The notes under the pieces: generated by a model
Told to the model about the DNA's origin: nothing
The model's database searches: none
The model's input: the letters and a program-made list of their open reading frames with translations, nothing else
Part shown: piece after piece, positions 15,873 to 24,031 of the stretch
How positions within the stretch are numbered: position 1 is the stretch's first letter
How the letters are laid out: each line of letters starts with the position of its first letter
Assembly (NCBI GenBank): GCA_964451955.1
Contig: CAYVKG010000003.1
Span: 1 to 64,000 of the forward strand
Length of the DNA stretch: 64,000 bases
Direction of reading: 5' to 3'
Source of the DNA: JAPLNB01 sp964451955
Lineage (GTDB): Bacteria; Planctomycetota; Phycisphaerae; Tepidisphaerales; Tepidisphaeraceae
Made by a program: the position numbers and the translations under genes

Positions 15873-18332
15873 ATGAGATTGCACAAATGGACGATGATGG
15901 CGTGTGTGATTGTAGTGGGATTGGTGTATGGGGCGGCGGCTCAGGAGCAACGGAGGACGGTTTCGTTGAACGGGGAGTGGGAGATAGCGGAAGGGGGGAT
16001 GGATCAGAGGCCGGAGGGGTTTGGGCATCGGGTGGTGGTGCCGGGGCTTGTGGATATGGCCAAGCCGGCGTTTGCGGAGGTGGGGGTGAAGAGCCGGTTA
16101 CGGGAGGCGTTCTGGTATCGGAAGGTGTTTGAGGTGAAAGAGGCCGTACCGGCGGTGGCGCGGCTAAAGGTGCACAAGGCGGCATATGGGTCGAGGGTGT
16201 GGGTGAACGGGAGGGAAGTTGGGGAGCATCTGGGGAGCTTCACGCCGGCGTATTACGATGTGAAGGGGGTGTTGAAGCAGGGGAGCAATGAGGTGGTGGT
16301 GCGGGTGGGAGCGTGGCGGGAGAGCGTGCCGCCGACGGTGCCGGCGGGTTGGGATTATGAGAAGATCAAGTACATTCCGGGGATTTTTGATTCGGTGGAA
16401 CTGATTTTGTCGGGGGCGCCGAGCATTGTGAATGTACAGACGGTGCCGGATATGGAAAAGAAGCGTGTGGGGGTGCATGCGTGGGTGAGGGGGGGTGGGG
16501 ATAAGGCGAAGCTGCGATTTGTGGTGCGGGAGGCCAAGAGCGAGCGGGTGGTGGGGAGGGCGGAAGGGGAGGTTGAGAATGGGAAGGCGGCGGTGGAGAT
16601 TCCGATCGAGGGTTGCCGATTGTGGTCGCCGGAGGATCCGTTCTTGTATGTATTGGAGGTGCGAAGCGAGGGGGATTCGTATTCGGCACGGTTTGGGATG
16701 CGGTCGTTCAAACTGGACCCGAAAACCGGGCGGGCGATTTTGAATGGCAGGCCGTATTTCATGCGGGGGACGAACGTGACGCTGTACCGGTTTTTCGAGG
16801 ACGCGTTGCGTGGGGATAAGCCTTGGCGAGGGGAATGGGTGAGGCGGCTGCATCAGCAGTACAAGACGATGCACTGGAACAGCGTGCGGTATTGCATCGG
16901 ATTCCCGCCGGAGTTCTGGTATGACATTGCAGATGAGGAGGGGCTACTGATTCAGGATGAATTCCCGATCTGGAACATGGAGCAGAAGACGGCGACGTAC
17001 TCGAAGGAGGAGTTAATCAAGGAATACACGGAGTGGATGCAGGAGCGGTGGAATCATCCGAGCGTAGTGATCTGGGACGCGCAGAACGAGAGCAAGGCGG
17101 AGCAGATTGGGCCGGCGATTCAGGCGGTGAGGGGTTTGGACTTATCGGGGCGGCCTTGGGACAACGGGTGGTCGCCGGCGCAGGAGGCGGGGGATGTATT
17201 TGAGTCGCATCCGTATCTATTTCAGAATCCGAATTTCCGGTTGTCGGGATTGGCGAAGGTGTCGGGGGTGCCCGGGGGAAATGTGTTGCCGAACGCGAAG
17301 CGGAACGCGATCATCATCAATGAGTATTGTTGGTTGTGGATCAATCGTGATGGGGCGGTGACGACGCTGACGCGGGATTTGTACAGGAATCTGCTTGGGG
17401 ATAACTCGACGACGGAGCAGAGGCGGACGGTGCATGCGAGGTACGTGGCGGCGTTGACGGAGTTTTGGCGATGCCGGCGGGCGTGCGCCGGGGTGCTGCA
17501 TTTCCGCGGGCTGGGATATTCGCGGCCCGATGGGCAGACGTGCGATGATTTTGTGGACATTGAGAGGCTGGAATATGAGCCGGAGTTTGCGAAGTACGTG
17601 AAGGATGCGTTTTCGCCGGTGGGGCTGATGGTGGACTGGTTTGCGGAGGAAGTGGAAGGTGGCCGGGAGGAGATTGTGCCCGTGGAGGTGATCAACGATC
17701 TGTATGAGGATTGGAGCGGGCAGGTGAGGCTGCGTTTGCTGAAGGGGGAGAAGGTGCTGGACGAACAGTTCCGGATGTGCGAGGTGACGGCGTTGGGAGA
17801 GAAGCGGGTGGCGTTTGTGTTGATGGTTCCGGTTGAACCCGGGAAGTACCGCGTGGAAGGGGCGTTGGTGAGGGAGGGTTTGGAGCCGGTGCGGAGTTTG
17901 CGGGATTTTGAGGTTTTGACGGCGGAGCAGAAGGCGGCGCGGGCGGGATTGGCGGCGGGGCGACCTGTGGAGGCGTCGTCGGAGGTGGTGCGGGATGGGC
18001 AGGCGTATCGGGCGAAGTTTGCGGTGGATGGGGATTCGGGGACGCGGTGGTCATCGGAGTTTTCGGATCCGCAGTGGATCGCGGTGGATTTGGGAACGGT
18101 GCGGGAGGTGGGGCGTGTGGAGTTGGCGTGGGAGGCGGCCTATGGGAAGGCATACACGATAGAGGTGTCCGTGGATGGGCAGGCTTGGCGGGAAGTGTAC
18201 AAGACGGAGGGCGGGAGGGGGGGCACGGAGGTGATTCGTTTTGGGCCGGTGGGGGCGAGATGGGTGAGGCTGACCGGGACGAAGCGGGGCACGGAATTCG
18301 GGTATTCGTTGTGGGAGATGAGGGTGTTTTGA
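15873..18332 (+). CDS. Exported GH2-family glycosidase with F5/8 C-type domain
   Basis: An 819-residue secreted glycoside hydrolase of family 2 (beta-galactosidase/glucuronidase/mannosidase group). A signal peptide covers about residues 1-24 (ACVIVVGLVYGAAA). A jelly-roll sugar-binding domain (SLNGEWEIAEGG onward), an immunoglobulin-like domain and the TIM barrel follow. The likely acid/base is Glu406 in WDAQNES and the likely nucleophile Glu484 in IIINEY. The last 110 residues form an F5/8 type C (discoidin) carbohydrate-binding domain (FAVDGDSGTRWSSEF, IAVDLGTVREVGRVEL). The ATG at 15873 follows GAGGAG by 6 bases. The sugar specificity is not readable. Confidence 0.88.
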   Translation: MRLHKWTMMACVIVVGLVYGAAAQEQRRTVSLNGEWEIAEGGMDQRPEGFGHRVVVPGLVDMAKPAFAEVGVKSRLREAFWYRKVFEVKEAVPAVARLKVHKAAYGSRVWVNGREVGEHLGSFTPAYYDVKGVLKQGSNEVVVRVGAWRESVPPTVPAGWDYEKIKYIPGIFDSVELILSGAPSIVNVQTVPDMEKKRVGVHAWVRGGGDKAKLRFVVREAKSERVVGRAEGEVENGKAAVEIPIEGCRLWSPEDPFLYVLEVRSEGDSYSARFGMRSFKLDPKTGRAILNGRPYFMRGTNVTLYRFFEDALRGDKPWRGEWVRRLHQQYKTMHWNSVRYCIGFPPEFWYDIADEEGLLIQDEFPIWNMEQKTATYSKEELIKEYTEWMQERWNHPSVVIWDAQNESKAEQIGPAIQAVRGLDLSGRPWDNGWSPAQEAGDVFESHPYLFQNPNFRLSGLAKVSGVPGGNVLPNAKRNAIIINEYCWLWINRDGAVTTLTRDLYRNLLGDNSTTEQRRTVHARYVAALTEFWRCRRACAGVLHFRGLGYSRPDGQTCDDFVDIERLEYEPEFAKYVKDAFSPVGLMVDWFAEEVEGGREEIVPVEVINDLYEDWSGQVRLRLLKGEKVLDEQFRMCEVTALGEKRVAFVLMVPVEPGKYRVEGALVREGLEPVRSLRDFEVLTAEQKAARAGLAAGRPVEASSEVVRDGQAYRAKFAVDGDSGTRWSSEFSDPQWIAVDLGTVREVGRVELAWEAAYGKAYTIEVSVDGQAWREVYKTEGGRGGTEVIRFGPVGARWVRLTGTKRGTEFGYSLWEMRVF

Positions 18333-18374
18333 TAGTGGCGTGGGGGGTATGAGTGGAGCCGACAGGAGCGAGAG

Positions 18375-19270
18375 ATGGAGTTGTTTCCGGCATATGAGCA
18401 GGTTCGCGATCTGATTCAGCTGGCGAAGTCGGAGGATCTGGGTTCGGACGATGTGACGAGCCGGCTGCTGGTTGGGGAGGGTGTGACGGCGGCGGGGACG
18501 CTGGTGCAGAAGGAGGGTGGGATAGTCTGCGGTTTGCCGATTGTGCGGATGGTGTGCGGGGAGTATGACGAGCGGCTGCGGGTGGAGTCGATTCCGGGCT
18601 GTCCGCTGGAAGAGATTGAAGGCAGTTACAGTGAGGGTGGGGTGAAGCGGCTGGTTCGGATTATCGGCCCGATGCGGTCGCTGTTGTCGGCGGAGCGGGT
18701 GATTCTGAACTTCCTGCAGCATTTATCGGGCGTGGCGACNNNNNNNNNNTGAGGTGTGTGGAGGGGACGAGGGCGAAGATACTGGACACGCGGAAGACGT
18801 TGCCGGGTTTTCGGGCATTGGACAAGTATGCGGTGAGGTGCGGCGGGGGGCAGAACCACCGGATGGGATTGTATGACGGTTTATTGGTGAAGGACAATCA
18901 CATTGCGAAGTTGGGGGTGAAGGAGTTGCGGGGGTATCTGTCCGGGGTAGTTGCAGCGAGCCGATCGGAGTGCGCATCGCGGTTGATTGAGGTGGAGGTG
19001 GACAATCTGGAGCAATTCCGCGAGGTGGTGGAAGTGGAGGGGGTGGACATTGTGTTATTGGACAACATGGATTGTGGGATGATACGAGCGGCGGTGGCGA
19101 TTCGGGACGGTTCGAGGACGGGGCGGAAGGTGTTGCTGGAGGCGTCGGGGGGAGTGACGTTGGAGACGGTTCGGGCGGTGGCGTTTACGGGGGTGGATCG
19201 GATCGCGGTGGGGGCGATAACCCATTCGGCGGCGGCGTTGGATATCGGACTTGATGTTGACGTGCAATAA
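18375..19270 (+). CDS. nadC: Nicotinate-nucleotide pyrophosphorylase, interrupted by an assembly gap
   Basis: Quinolinate phosphoribosyltransferase, which converts quinolinate and PRPP to nicotinate mononucleotide in NAD synthesis. The first part (from MELFPAYEQV to NFLQHLSGVA) and the second part (VEGTRAKILDTRKTLPGFRA, then CGGGQNHRMGLYDG and KDNHIAKLG, then LLEASGGVTLETVRA) match the N- and C-terminal halves of NadC. The 10 Ns at 18740-18749 leave the halves in different reading frames. Comparison with the family suggests that about 17 bases are really missing, which would restore the frame, so this is an assembly artefact and not a pseudogene. AGGAG precedes the ATG at 18375. Confidence 0.93.
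18740..18749. other. Assembly gap (10 N)
   Basis: Ten unknown bases inside nadC. The number is probably a placeholder: the flanking codons (ACN before and NTG after) are joined in frame only if the true length is 2 modulo 3, and the NadC family has five residues between these codons, giving 17 bases. Confidence 0.95.
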
Positions 19271-20211
19271 CGGGGCGGTGGTTTGACAGTGGGATGAAGT
19301 AATCGTAGATCGCAGATGCTGGTTTGGTGTCAGTCGCCGGAGGCGGCTGAGGGACGCAAGCCAGGCGACTTACGGGTCCCTGACAAGGGCAAAGCCGCCG
19401 CGAGGCGGCGTCGGGCCGAAGGTGGCTCGGCTCATCGACGGCAGCCGCGTGCAAATCTATCCGGCTGCCGGGCGGTGATGCGCAAAGCACCCGGTCTCAG
19501 CGGATTGGCGATCAAGCGAACCGGTCTGAGATCGAGGGTGTTGCCGAAAGGACAGGCATCGGGAGGCGGACGGTTGTTCGCGCTCTGCGAGCCGAATGTG
19601 AAGTCTTATCGGTCAAGAGCTTGTCGGGGGTATCCCGGCCGCGAAGCGAACCGTGCGGCTGCTGAATATCGGGCAAGCGAACCCCAAAAAAAGAGCGGCC
19701 CCATAGAACGGTCGATCGCGATTAAGTCGGCAGTTCCCCTCGCCGATGAGGGGGACAGTCGAGGCCTGCGTATTGGCCTTGACGAGCCTGGGCCGGTGTC
19801 TACGGCCGGGCGATGCGGCGGAGGCCGATCCGAAACTGGCGGGTGCCCGGAGGGCAGGCCAGAGGGGAGGATCGGCACGGCGCTGCAGGCGAGAGCGGAA
19901 GTTCCGGCGGCGGCTGAGCGAAGGCAGGAGGCCCGCGGCGCGGCAAGGGACGCTCGAAAGGAGGGTCGCGAGTGCATCTTCCGGGCCGGGATGTACGCAG
20001 GGCCGAGGAAGAGGCAGATCGGGCCGAAGGACGAAGAGGCGGCGATTCGCGAGCGGAAGCCGCGTGGCGACCGCAGTCCGGGGCCGGACCTGAGGATCCG
20101 ATGGGCGTTGGTGGAACAAGAAACGAACGGAAAAGCGAAGCGCCCGCTGATCCCGCGTGTTGCGGGGTTTCGGGCAGAGACAACGGAAGACCTTCACAGG
20201 AGGCATTGAAC
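19271..20211 (+). promoter_or_regulatory. Long structured leader upstream of the major pilin gene
   Basis: About 940 bases without a credible gene lie between nadC and the first pilin. The stretch 19330-19600 is dense in hairpins: GTCGCC/GGCGGC, GGGAC/GTCCC, GCCGCC-GCGA-GGCGGC with a GNRA tetraloop (19394-19409), GGCAGCCG/CGGCTGCC (19440-19470), and a long-range stem GCGAACCG (19516) with CGGTTGTTCGC (19571). Words such as GGACGCAAGCC, GGGCAAAGCC and GATGCGCAAAGC recall the GEMM (cyclic di-GMP-I) riboswitch core, but I cannot fit the complete consensus. AAGCGAACC occurs three times (19514, 19644, 19675), and CCCCTC/GAGGGG forms another stem at 19736-19753. A structured regulatory RNA controlling the pilus operon is plausible but unproven. 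Confidence 0.4.
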
Positions 20212-20685
20212 ATGTTTGTGCGCAAGAGCAAGAGTGGCTTTACGTTGGTTGAAATTCTGATCGTGGTGATCATTCTGGGCATTTTGGCGGCGATCGTGAT
20301 TCCGCAATTCACGAATGCCAGCCAGGACGCTCGGCGGAGCAGTCTGGTGAGCCAGCTTCAGACGCTGCGCAGCCAGATTCAGTTGTACCGGTTGCAGCAC
20401 GGCGAGGCGTTGCCGAATCTGATCGGCGGCACCGACGGTGCGAACCCGGACACATCGAACTGGGATGCCTTTACGGGCACGAGCACGTACGGCGGCAGGA
20501 CGTTTGGCCCGTACATGCAGGCTCCCCCGAAGAACCCGCTGAACAACCTGGGCGCGGTGACGGAAGGCAACGACCCGACGGCGGCAGCCACGGCGGCCTG
20601 CGGTTTCGTGTATGACTATGCCACGACGGCGACTGGCCGTATTTGGGGCACGGACACGGACGGGGTGACGATTTTCGTGGAATAG
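20212..20685 (+). CDS. Major type IV pilin / major pseudopilin (PilA/GspG-like)
   Basis: A 157-residue prepilin. The short basic leader is cut after Gly9, leaving FTLVEILIVVIILGILAAIV with Glu at +5. The continuing helix (SSLVSQLQTLRSQIQLYRLQHGE) and the C-terminal part with PKNPLNNL and GTDTDG resemble GspG-type major pseudopilins, whose calcium-binding region is similar. It builds the filament. AGGAGG lies 8 bases before the ATG. It is the first gene of the pilus operon, after the long leader, and is followed by a stem-loop that could reduce read-through so that this subunit is made in excess. Confidence 0.9.
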   Translation: MFVRKSKSGFTLVEILIVVIILGILAAIVIPQFTNASQDARRSSLVSQLQTLRSQIQLYRLQHGEALPNLIGGTDGANPDTSNWDAFTGTSTYGGRTFGPYMQAPPKNPLNNLGAVTEGNDPTAAATAACGFVYDYATTATGRIWGTDTDGVTIFVE

Positions 20686-20699
20686 TTGATTGAGATGAT

Positions 20700-20730
20700 C
20701 CGGGCGGTGGAATCGTCAACCGCCGCCCGG
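20700..20730 (+). terminator. Stem-loop between the two pilin genes, possible partial terminator
   Basis: CCGGGCGG at 20700-20707 pairs with CCGCCCGG at 20723-20730, followed by only TTT. The weak T run suggests attenuation or mRNA stabilisation rather than full termination, which would favour high expression of the upstream major pilin. Confidence 0.55.
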
Positions 20731-20805
20731 TTTAGCGGCTGCCGCAGGGCAGCATGTCCGGAGCGAGGACGTTAAAGCACTGCTAACCGGGCTGAAGGCA
20801 GATGT

Positions 20806-21360
20806 ATGCGGATTGAACAGACCAGAATGAGGAGCGTGTTGGGCCGCAGGTCCGGGTTGCGGGGGGCGTTTACGCTGGTTGAGATTCTGATCGTGGTGGT
20901 GATTCTGGGGATTCTGGGGGCGGTGGTTGTTCCGCGATATACGAACGCATCGCAGTTGGCGAAGGAGAACACGCTGAAGGACGAGCTTCGCTATTTGCGG
21001 ACGCAGCTTGTGGTTTACAAGGCGCAACATCGGGATGTTCCACCGGGATATCCGGCGGGCAACCGGAACGGCGTTCCGACGGCCGACGACTTTTTGAAGC
21101 AGATGACGGGGGTGAGCGATGAGTTGGGGAACGTGGGCGCGGCATCGGCGAAATTCCGCCTGGGGCCGTATTTGAGCAAGATGCCGGAGAACCCATTGAA
21201 CGGGCTATCGACGGTGACGGTGGTGGCGAATGGTCAAGCGATGCCGCCGGCGGGGATGCCGAACGGGTCCACGGGGTGGATCTACAAGCCGCAGACGCTG
21301 GAGATTGTGCCAAACGTAAGCGGAGTGGATGCCGATGGGATTCGTTACATCGACTACTAG
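20806..21360 (+). CDS. Prepilin-like protein with unusual Gly-Ala cleavage context
   Basis: A 184-residue pilin-like subunit, MRIEQTRMRSVLGRRSGLRG then AFTLVEILIVVVILGILGAV. The conserved glutamate is at +5 only if cleavage follows Ala21; cleavage after Gly20 would put it at +6. The C-terminal part has LSKMPENPLNGLSTV and VDADGIRYIDY, the GspG-like layout seen in the preceding gene, so the two may be ancient duplicates. An internal ATG at residue 8 could also be the start. It is probably a second filament or minor pilin. Its end overlaps the next gene. Confidence 0.85.
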   Translation: MRIEQTRMRSVLGRRSGLRGAFTLVEILIVVVILGILGAVVVPRYTNASQLAKENTLKDELRYLRTQLVVYKAQHRDVPPGYPAGNRNGVPTADDFLKQMTGVSDELGNVGAASAKFRLGPYLSKMPENPLNGLSTVTVVANGQAMPPAGMPNGSTGWIYKPQTLEIVPNVSGVDADGIRYIDY

Positions 21361-21883
21361 TGGTGTCGGCAGAGGGCGGCAGGCAGCGGGTTTCACGCTG
21401 GCCGAGAGCCTGCTTGCATCGGCGATTCTGGCGATTTCAGCGGTGGCGATCGTGGCGCCGGTGCTGGCGTCGCGGCAGCAGTCGTCGGCGGCGGACGTGC
21501 ACGCGACGGCGATCGGATTGGCGCGCGAGCTGATTGAGGAGATCGCCGCCAAGCCGCTGATGAACGCCGACGGGACGACCAGCTGGGGGCCGAGCGTGGG
21601 GCAGACAACCCGATCGCAATATGTGTGTGTGGGGAATTACCACGGTTACGCGGATACCTCGTCGGGGATGGCGATGTCGGATGGGACGGCCGTGGGTTTG
21701 CCGAATGATGTGACGTATTCGCGATCGGTGACGGTGGAGTATCGAGCGACGCCGGCGGGGGCGGCGGTTGTGTCGGGCGATTTCGCGCTGGTGACGGTGA
21801 CGGTCAATCCATCCAAGGGACCGGCGGTGAAGCTGCAGCAGCTCATGGTCAACGTCCCGCTGAAGAGGAAGACCAATCCATGA
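21335..21883 (+). CDS. Minor pseudopilin (GspI/PilV-like)
   Basis: A pilin-like protein of about 182 residues with the processing site G|FTLAESLLASAILAISAV and Glu at +5. The pattern FTLAESLLA-AILAI, followed by a helix with LARELIEEIAAKPL, is typical of GspI/PilV-type minor pilins that form the tip complex. The remainder is a Ser/Thr/Gly-rich beta domain ending in LQQLMVNVPLKRK. GGAG lies 9 bases before the ATG at 21335, preferred to the ATG at 21329. It overlaps the end of the previous gene and the start of the next by 4 bases (ATGA), a sign of translational coupling. Confidence 0.82.
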   Translation: MGFVTSTTSGVGRGRQAAGFTLAESLLASAILAISAVAIVAPVLASRQQSSAADVHATAIGLARELIEEIAAKPLMNADGTTSWGPSVGQTTRSQYVCVGNYHGYADTSSGMAMSDGTAVGLPNDVTYSRSVTVEYRATPAGAAVVSGDFALVTVTVNPSKGPAVKLQQLMVNVPLKRKTNP

Positions 21884-22539
21884 TTTTCCGCATCAGCCGA
21901 GGCCGAATACGAGGTGGGTTTACGATCACCGAGCTGCTGCTCGGGATTGTGATCAGTTCGATGACGCTGGGGGCGTTGGCGGCGCTGGCGCTGGCGGTGG
22001 GGCAGGAGTGGCAGAACAGCCAGCCCCAGCAGTGGCAGAATCCGTCGGCGGCGCCGACGCGCATTTCGGCCTATCAATCGACGGCGATGCTGCGCAGCCT
22101 GATCCGAGGCGCGCGATACGTGGGGTGGGGTGGGGTGAGGTCGAACAACAGCGGGTCGGCGGTGTTTCTGTGGATGGGGGATTACAACGGCAACGGGACG
22201 ATGCAGCTGGGCGAGATCGCGCTGCTGGAATTCGACAAGGCGGCGGGGACGCTGACGAGGTACCAGTTGCCGAGCACGGCTGCGAACGCATCGAACAACA
22301 AGGGCTATGACAAGATCGACGGGGAAGCGGACATTGCGGCATTCAAGGGCGAAAGCGGGATGTTGGCGTCGGGGCGGATTCTGCAGAGGAACGTGGTTCG
22401 GTTTGTTCCGTCGGTGCGGAATCTGAGCGAAGTGTCGATGCGGCCGACGGTGGAGTATGTGTTGGAGGTCAAGGCGGGGAGCCGGAATCGCTGCGAGTAT
22501 CGGGCGGTGGCGCTGCGGTCGCCGAGCGGGCAGCCTTAA
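21880..22539 (+). CDS. Minor pseudopilin (PilW/GspJ-like)
   Basis: A 219-residue pilin-like protein with cleavage site G|FTITELLLGIVISSMTLGAL and Glu at +5. The segment MLRSLIRGARYVGWGG after the helix and the string FLWMGDYNGNGTMQLGEIALLEFD suggest a GspJ/PilW-type minor subunit, which joins the tip complex with the GspI- and GspK-like proteins. Start and stop codons of neighbouring genes overlap, so it is part of the same operon. The assignment to PilW versus GspJ rests on gene order and general form. Confidence 0.8.
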   Translation: MIFRISRGRIRGGFTITELLLGIVISSMTLGALAALALAVGQEWQNSQPQQWQNPSAAPTRISAYQSTAMLRSLIRGARYVGWGGVRSNNSGSAVFLWMGDYNGNGTMQLGEIALLEFDKAAGTLTRYQLPSTAANASNNKGYDKIDGEADIAAFKGESGMLASGRILQRNVVRFVPSVRNLSEVSMRPTVEYVLEVKAGSRNRCEYRAVALRSPSGQP

Positions 22540-22549
22540 CGAGGAGGCC

Positions 22550-23713
22550 ATGGAACGCAGGCGGAGACAAAGGCGTGGGTTCGCGTTGCTGCAGGTGACG
22601 ATCATCGTGGGGGTGGCGATGGTGCTGTCGTTTGCGCTGCTGGCGGAGACATCGCTTCAGTCGCAGGTGAGCGGCAACGCGTATGTGGCGGCGCAGGCGG
22701 ACACGCTTGCGGAGTCGGGGGTGAATCTTGCGAACTACTACCTGTTGAATCCATGGAAGGCGCCGACGCTGCAGAACGGATATTGGCCGGGGGGGACGGG
22801 GATTTTGCTGGGTAGTGGGGTGCCTGGGACGATTGATGTGGCGGTGATGCGGGACGCGGCGAACACGAATGAGTATGTGGTTACGTCAACGGGCAAGCCG
22901 GGGGGCGCACTGAGTGCGGGTGTGGCGCACACGGTGACGGCCAGGGTGCGAATAGCGCCGGGGTTGAAGATCACGCGGGCGGTGGCATCGGCCAAGGGGC
23001 TGCAGATCATGGATGAAGACGTGACGATCACGGGGAACGTGGCGGCGAACGCGTCGCTGGTGAATGTCGGGGTGATCAACGGGATCGCGTACGCGGGGAG
23101 CTTTGCCAACAGCGGGACGATAACGGCGATGCTGCCGATCTCGTCAACGGAACCGGCGGCGGCGCCGACCAAGTCGACGATCCAGAAGTATTCGAATTAT
23201 GTCTATCCGGGGGAGGGGGTGCTGCGAAGTCGAACGACGATTGCTCTCAGTTCGATTGGCGCGGGGGTGATGGAGAACCTTGGCCCGACGTCGACGAACC
23301 CCGCGGGGATCTATTACCGAGCGGGTGATCTGACGGTCAATAATAATCTGACGATAAACGGCACGCTGATTGTGGACGGCAACCTGATTCTGAACGGCAC
23401 TAATATCAGCATCACGGCGGGGGACGGATTTCCGGCCCTAATTGTGCTGGGGGAATTCAGAACGCGGAGTTGGAAGTCGATAACCATTAACGGAACCACC
23501 TACATTGACAAGGTGGTGAAGCCCGAATCCGGCGCCAGTCTCGGCGCGAGCCTCGTGTTCAACGGGGCCATGTTGTTTGGCGACAATGGCGCGTTCAACA
23601 GCGGTTCGGGCGCGTGGATCAGAGTGGACAACCGGCTGAATCAGTCGAAGCAGATTCTGCCGGACCTGGATGCGGCGAATCCTCGAAGCGTGACGGTGCT
23701 GTCGTGGAACTAG
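22550..23713 (+). CDS. Tip minor pseudopilin (PilX/GspK-like) with large repeat-like domain
   Basis: A 387-residue protein with processing site G|FALLQVTIIVGVAMVLSFAL. Position +5 is Gln and not Glu; absence of Glu5 is characteristic of GspK-type tip pseudopilins. ETSLQSQVSGNAYVAAQADTLAE matches the PilX/GspK helix. The C-terminal 250 residues are Asn/Thr/Gly-rich with short strands (LTVNNNLTINGTLIVDGNLI), which look like a parallel beta-helix, a form seen in surface-exposed domains of this group. GAGGAGG precedes the ATG at 22550. The protein probably caps the filament and may contact substrate or surfaces. Confidence 0.8.
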   Translation: MERRRRQRRGFALLQVTIIVGVAMVLSFALLAETSLQSQVSGNAYVAAQADTLAESGVNLANYYLLNPWKAPTLQNGYWPGGTGILLGSGVPGTIDVAVMRDAANTNEYVVTSTGKPGGALSAGVAHTVTARVRIAPGLKITRAVASAKGLQIMDEDVTITGNVAANASLVNVGVINGIAYAGSFANSGTITAMLPISSTEPAAAPTKSTIQKYSNYVYPGEGVLRSRTTIALSSIGAGVMENLGPTSTNPAGIYYRAGDLTVNNNLTINGTLIVDGNLILNGTNISITAGDGFPALIVLGEFRTRSWKSITINGTTYIDKVVKPESGASLGASLVFNGAMLFGDNGAFNSGSGAWIRVDNRLNQSKQILPDLDAANPRSVTVLSWN

Positions 23714-23734
23714 CCGGAGGAAAGGTGTGAAGCG

Positions 23735-23977
23735 ATGAAATCGACGAAACTGTTGGCGGTGATTGTGGTTCTGCAGGGGCTGATTCTGCTAAGTCAGTGG
23801 ACGGGTTCGGGTCCGGTGACGCCGGCGTGGGCGCAGATACCGGACGCGGCGGCGCAGCGGATGGAGACGGTGAACGAGTTGAAGAGCCTGAATGCGAAGG
23901 TGGATCGTCTGATCGATCTGCTGGGGTCGGGGAAGCTGCAGGTGCAGGTGGCGAAGACGGAAGAGAAGGAGAAGTGA
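23735..23977 (+). CDS. Small exported coiled-coil protein
   Basis: An 80-residue protein. Residues 4-20 (TKLLAVIVVLQGLILLS) form a signal peptide or membrane anchor. A heptad-like helix follows (RMETVNELKSLNAKVDRLIDLLGSG), then a charged tail. It sits within the pilus operon, between the tip pilin and the GspH-like gene, so a role in assembly is likely, but the family is not recognised. GGAGG is present upstream of the ATG at 23735 (GCCGGAGGAAAG). Confidence 0.72.
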   Translation: MKSTKLLAVIVVLQGLILLSQWTGSGPVTPAWAQIPDAAAQRMETVNELKSLNAKVDRLIDLLGSGKLQVQVAKTEEKEK

Positions 23978-24031
23978 CGGGTGCAGGGCGGGCGTCGTCG
24001 CAGCGGGCGTAGTCTCAGGTCGGAGCAGGCC

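Noticed and set aside
18375..19270. nadC as a pseudogene
   Set aside because: The frame break coincides with the N gap and a plausible true gap length restores the frame, so it is an assembly effect.
19316..20209. 297-codon open frame in the pilin leader
   Set aside because: Translation is Arg/Gly/Ala-rich without hydrophobic core or motif, the frame has no ribosome binding site, and the region is dense in RNA hairpins. It is best explained by high GC with few stop codons.
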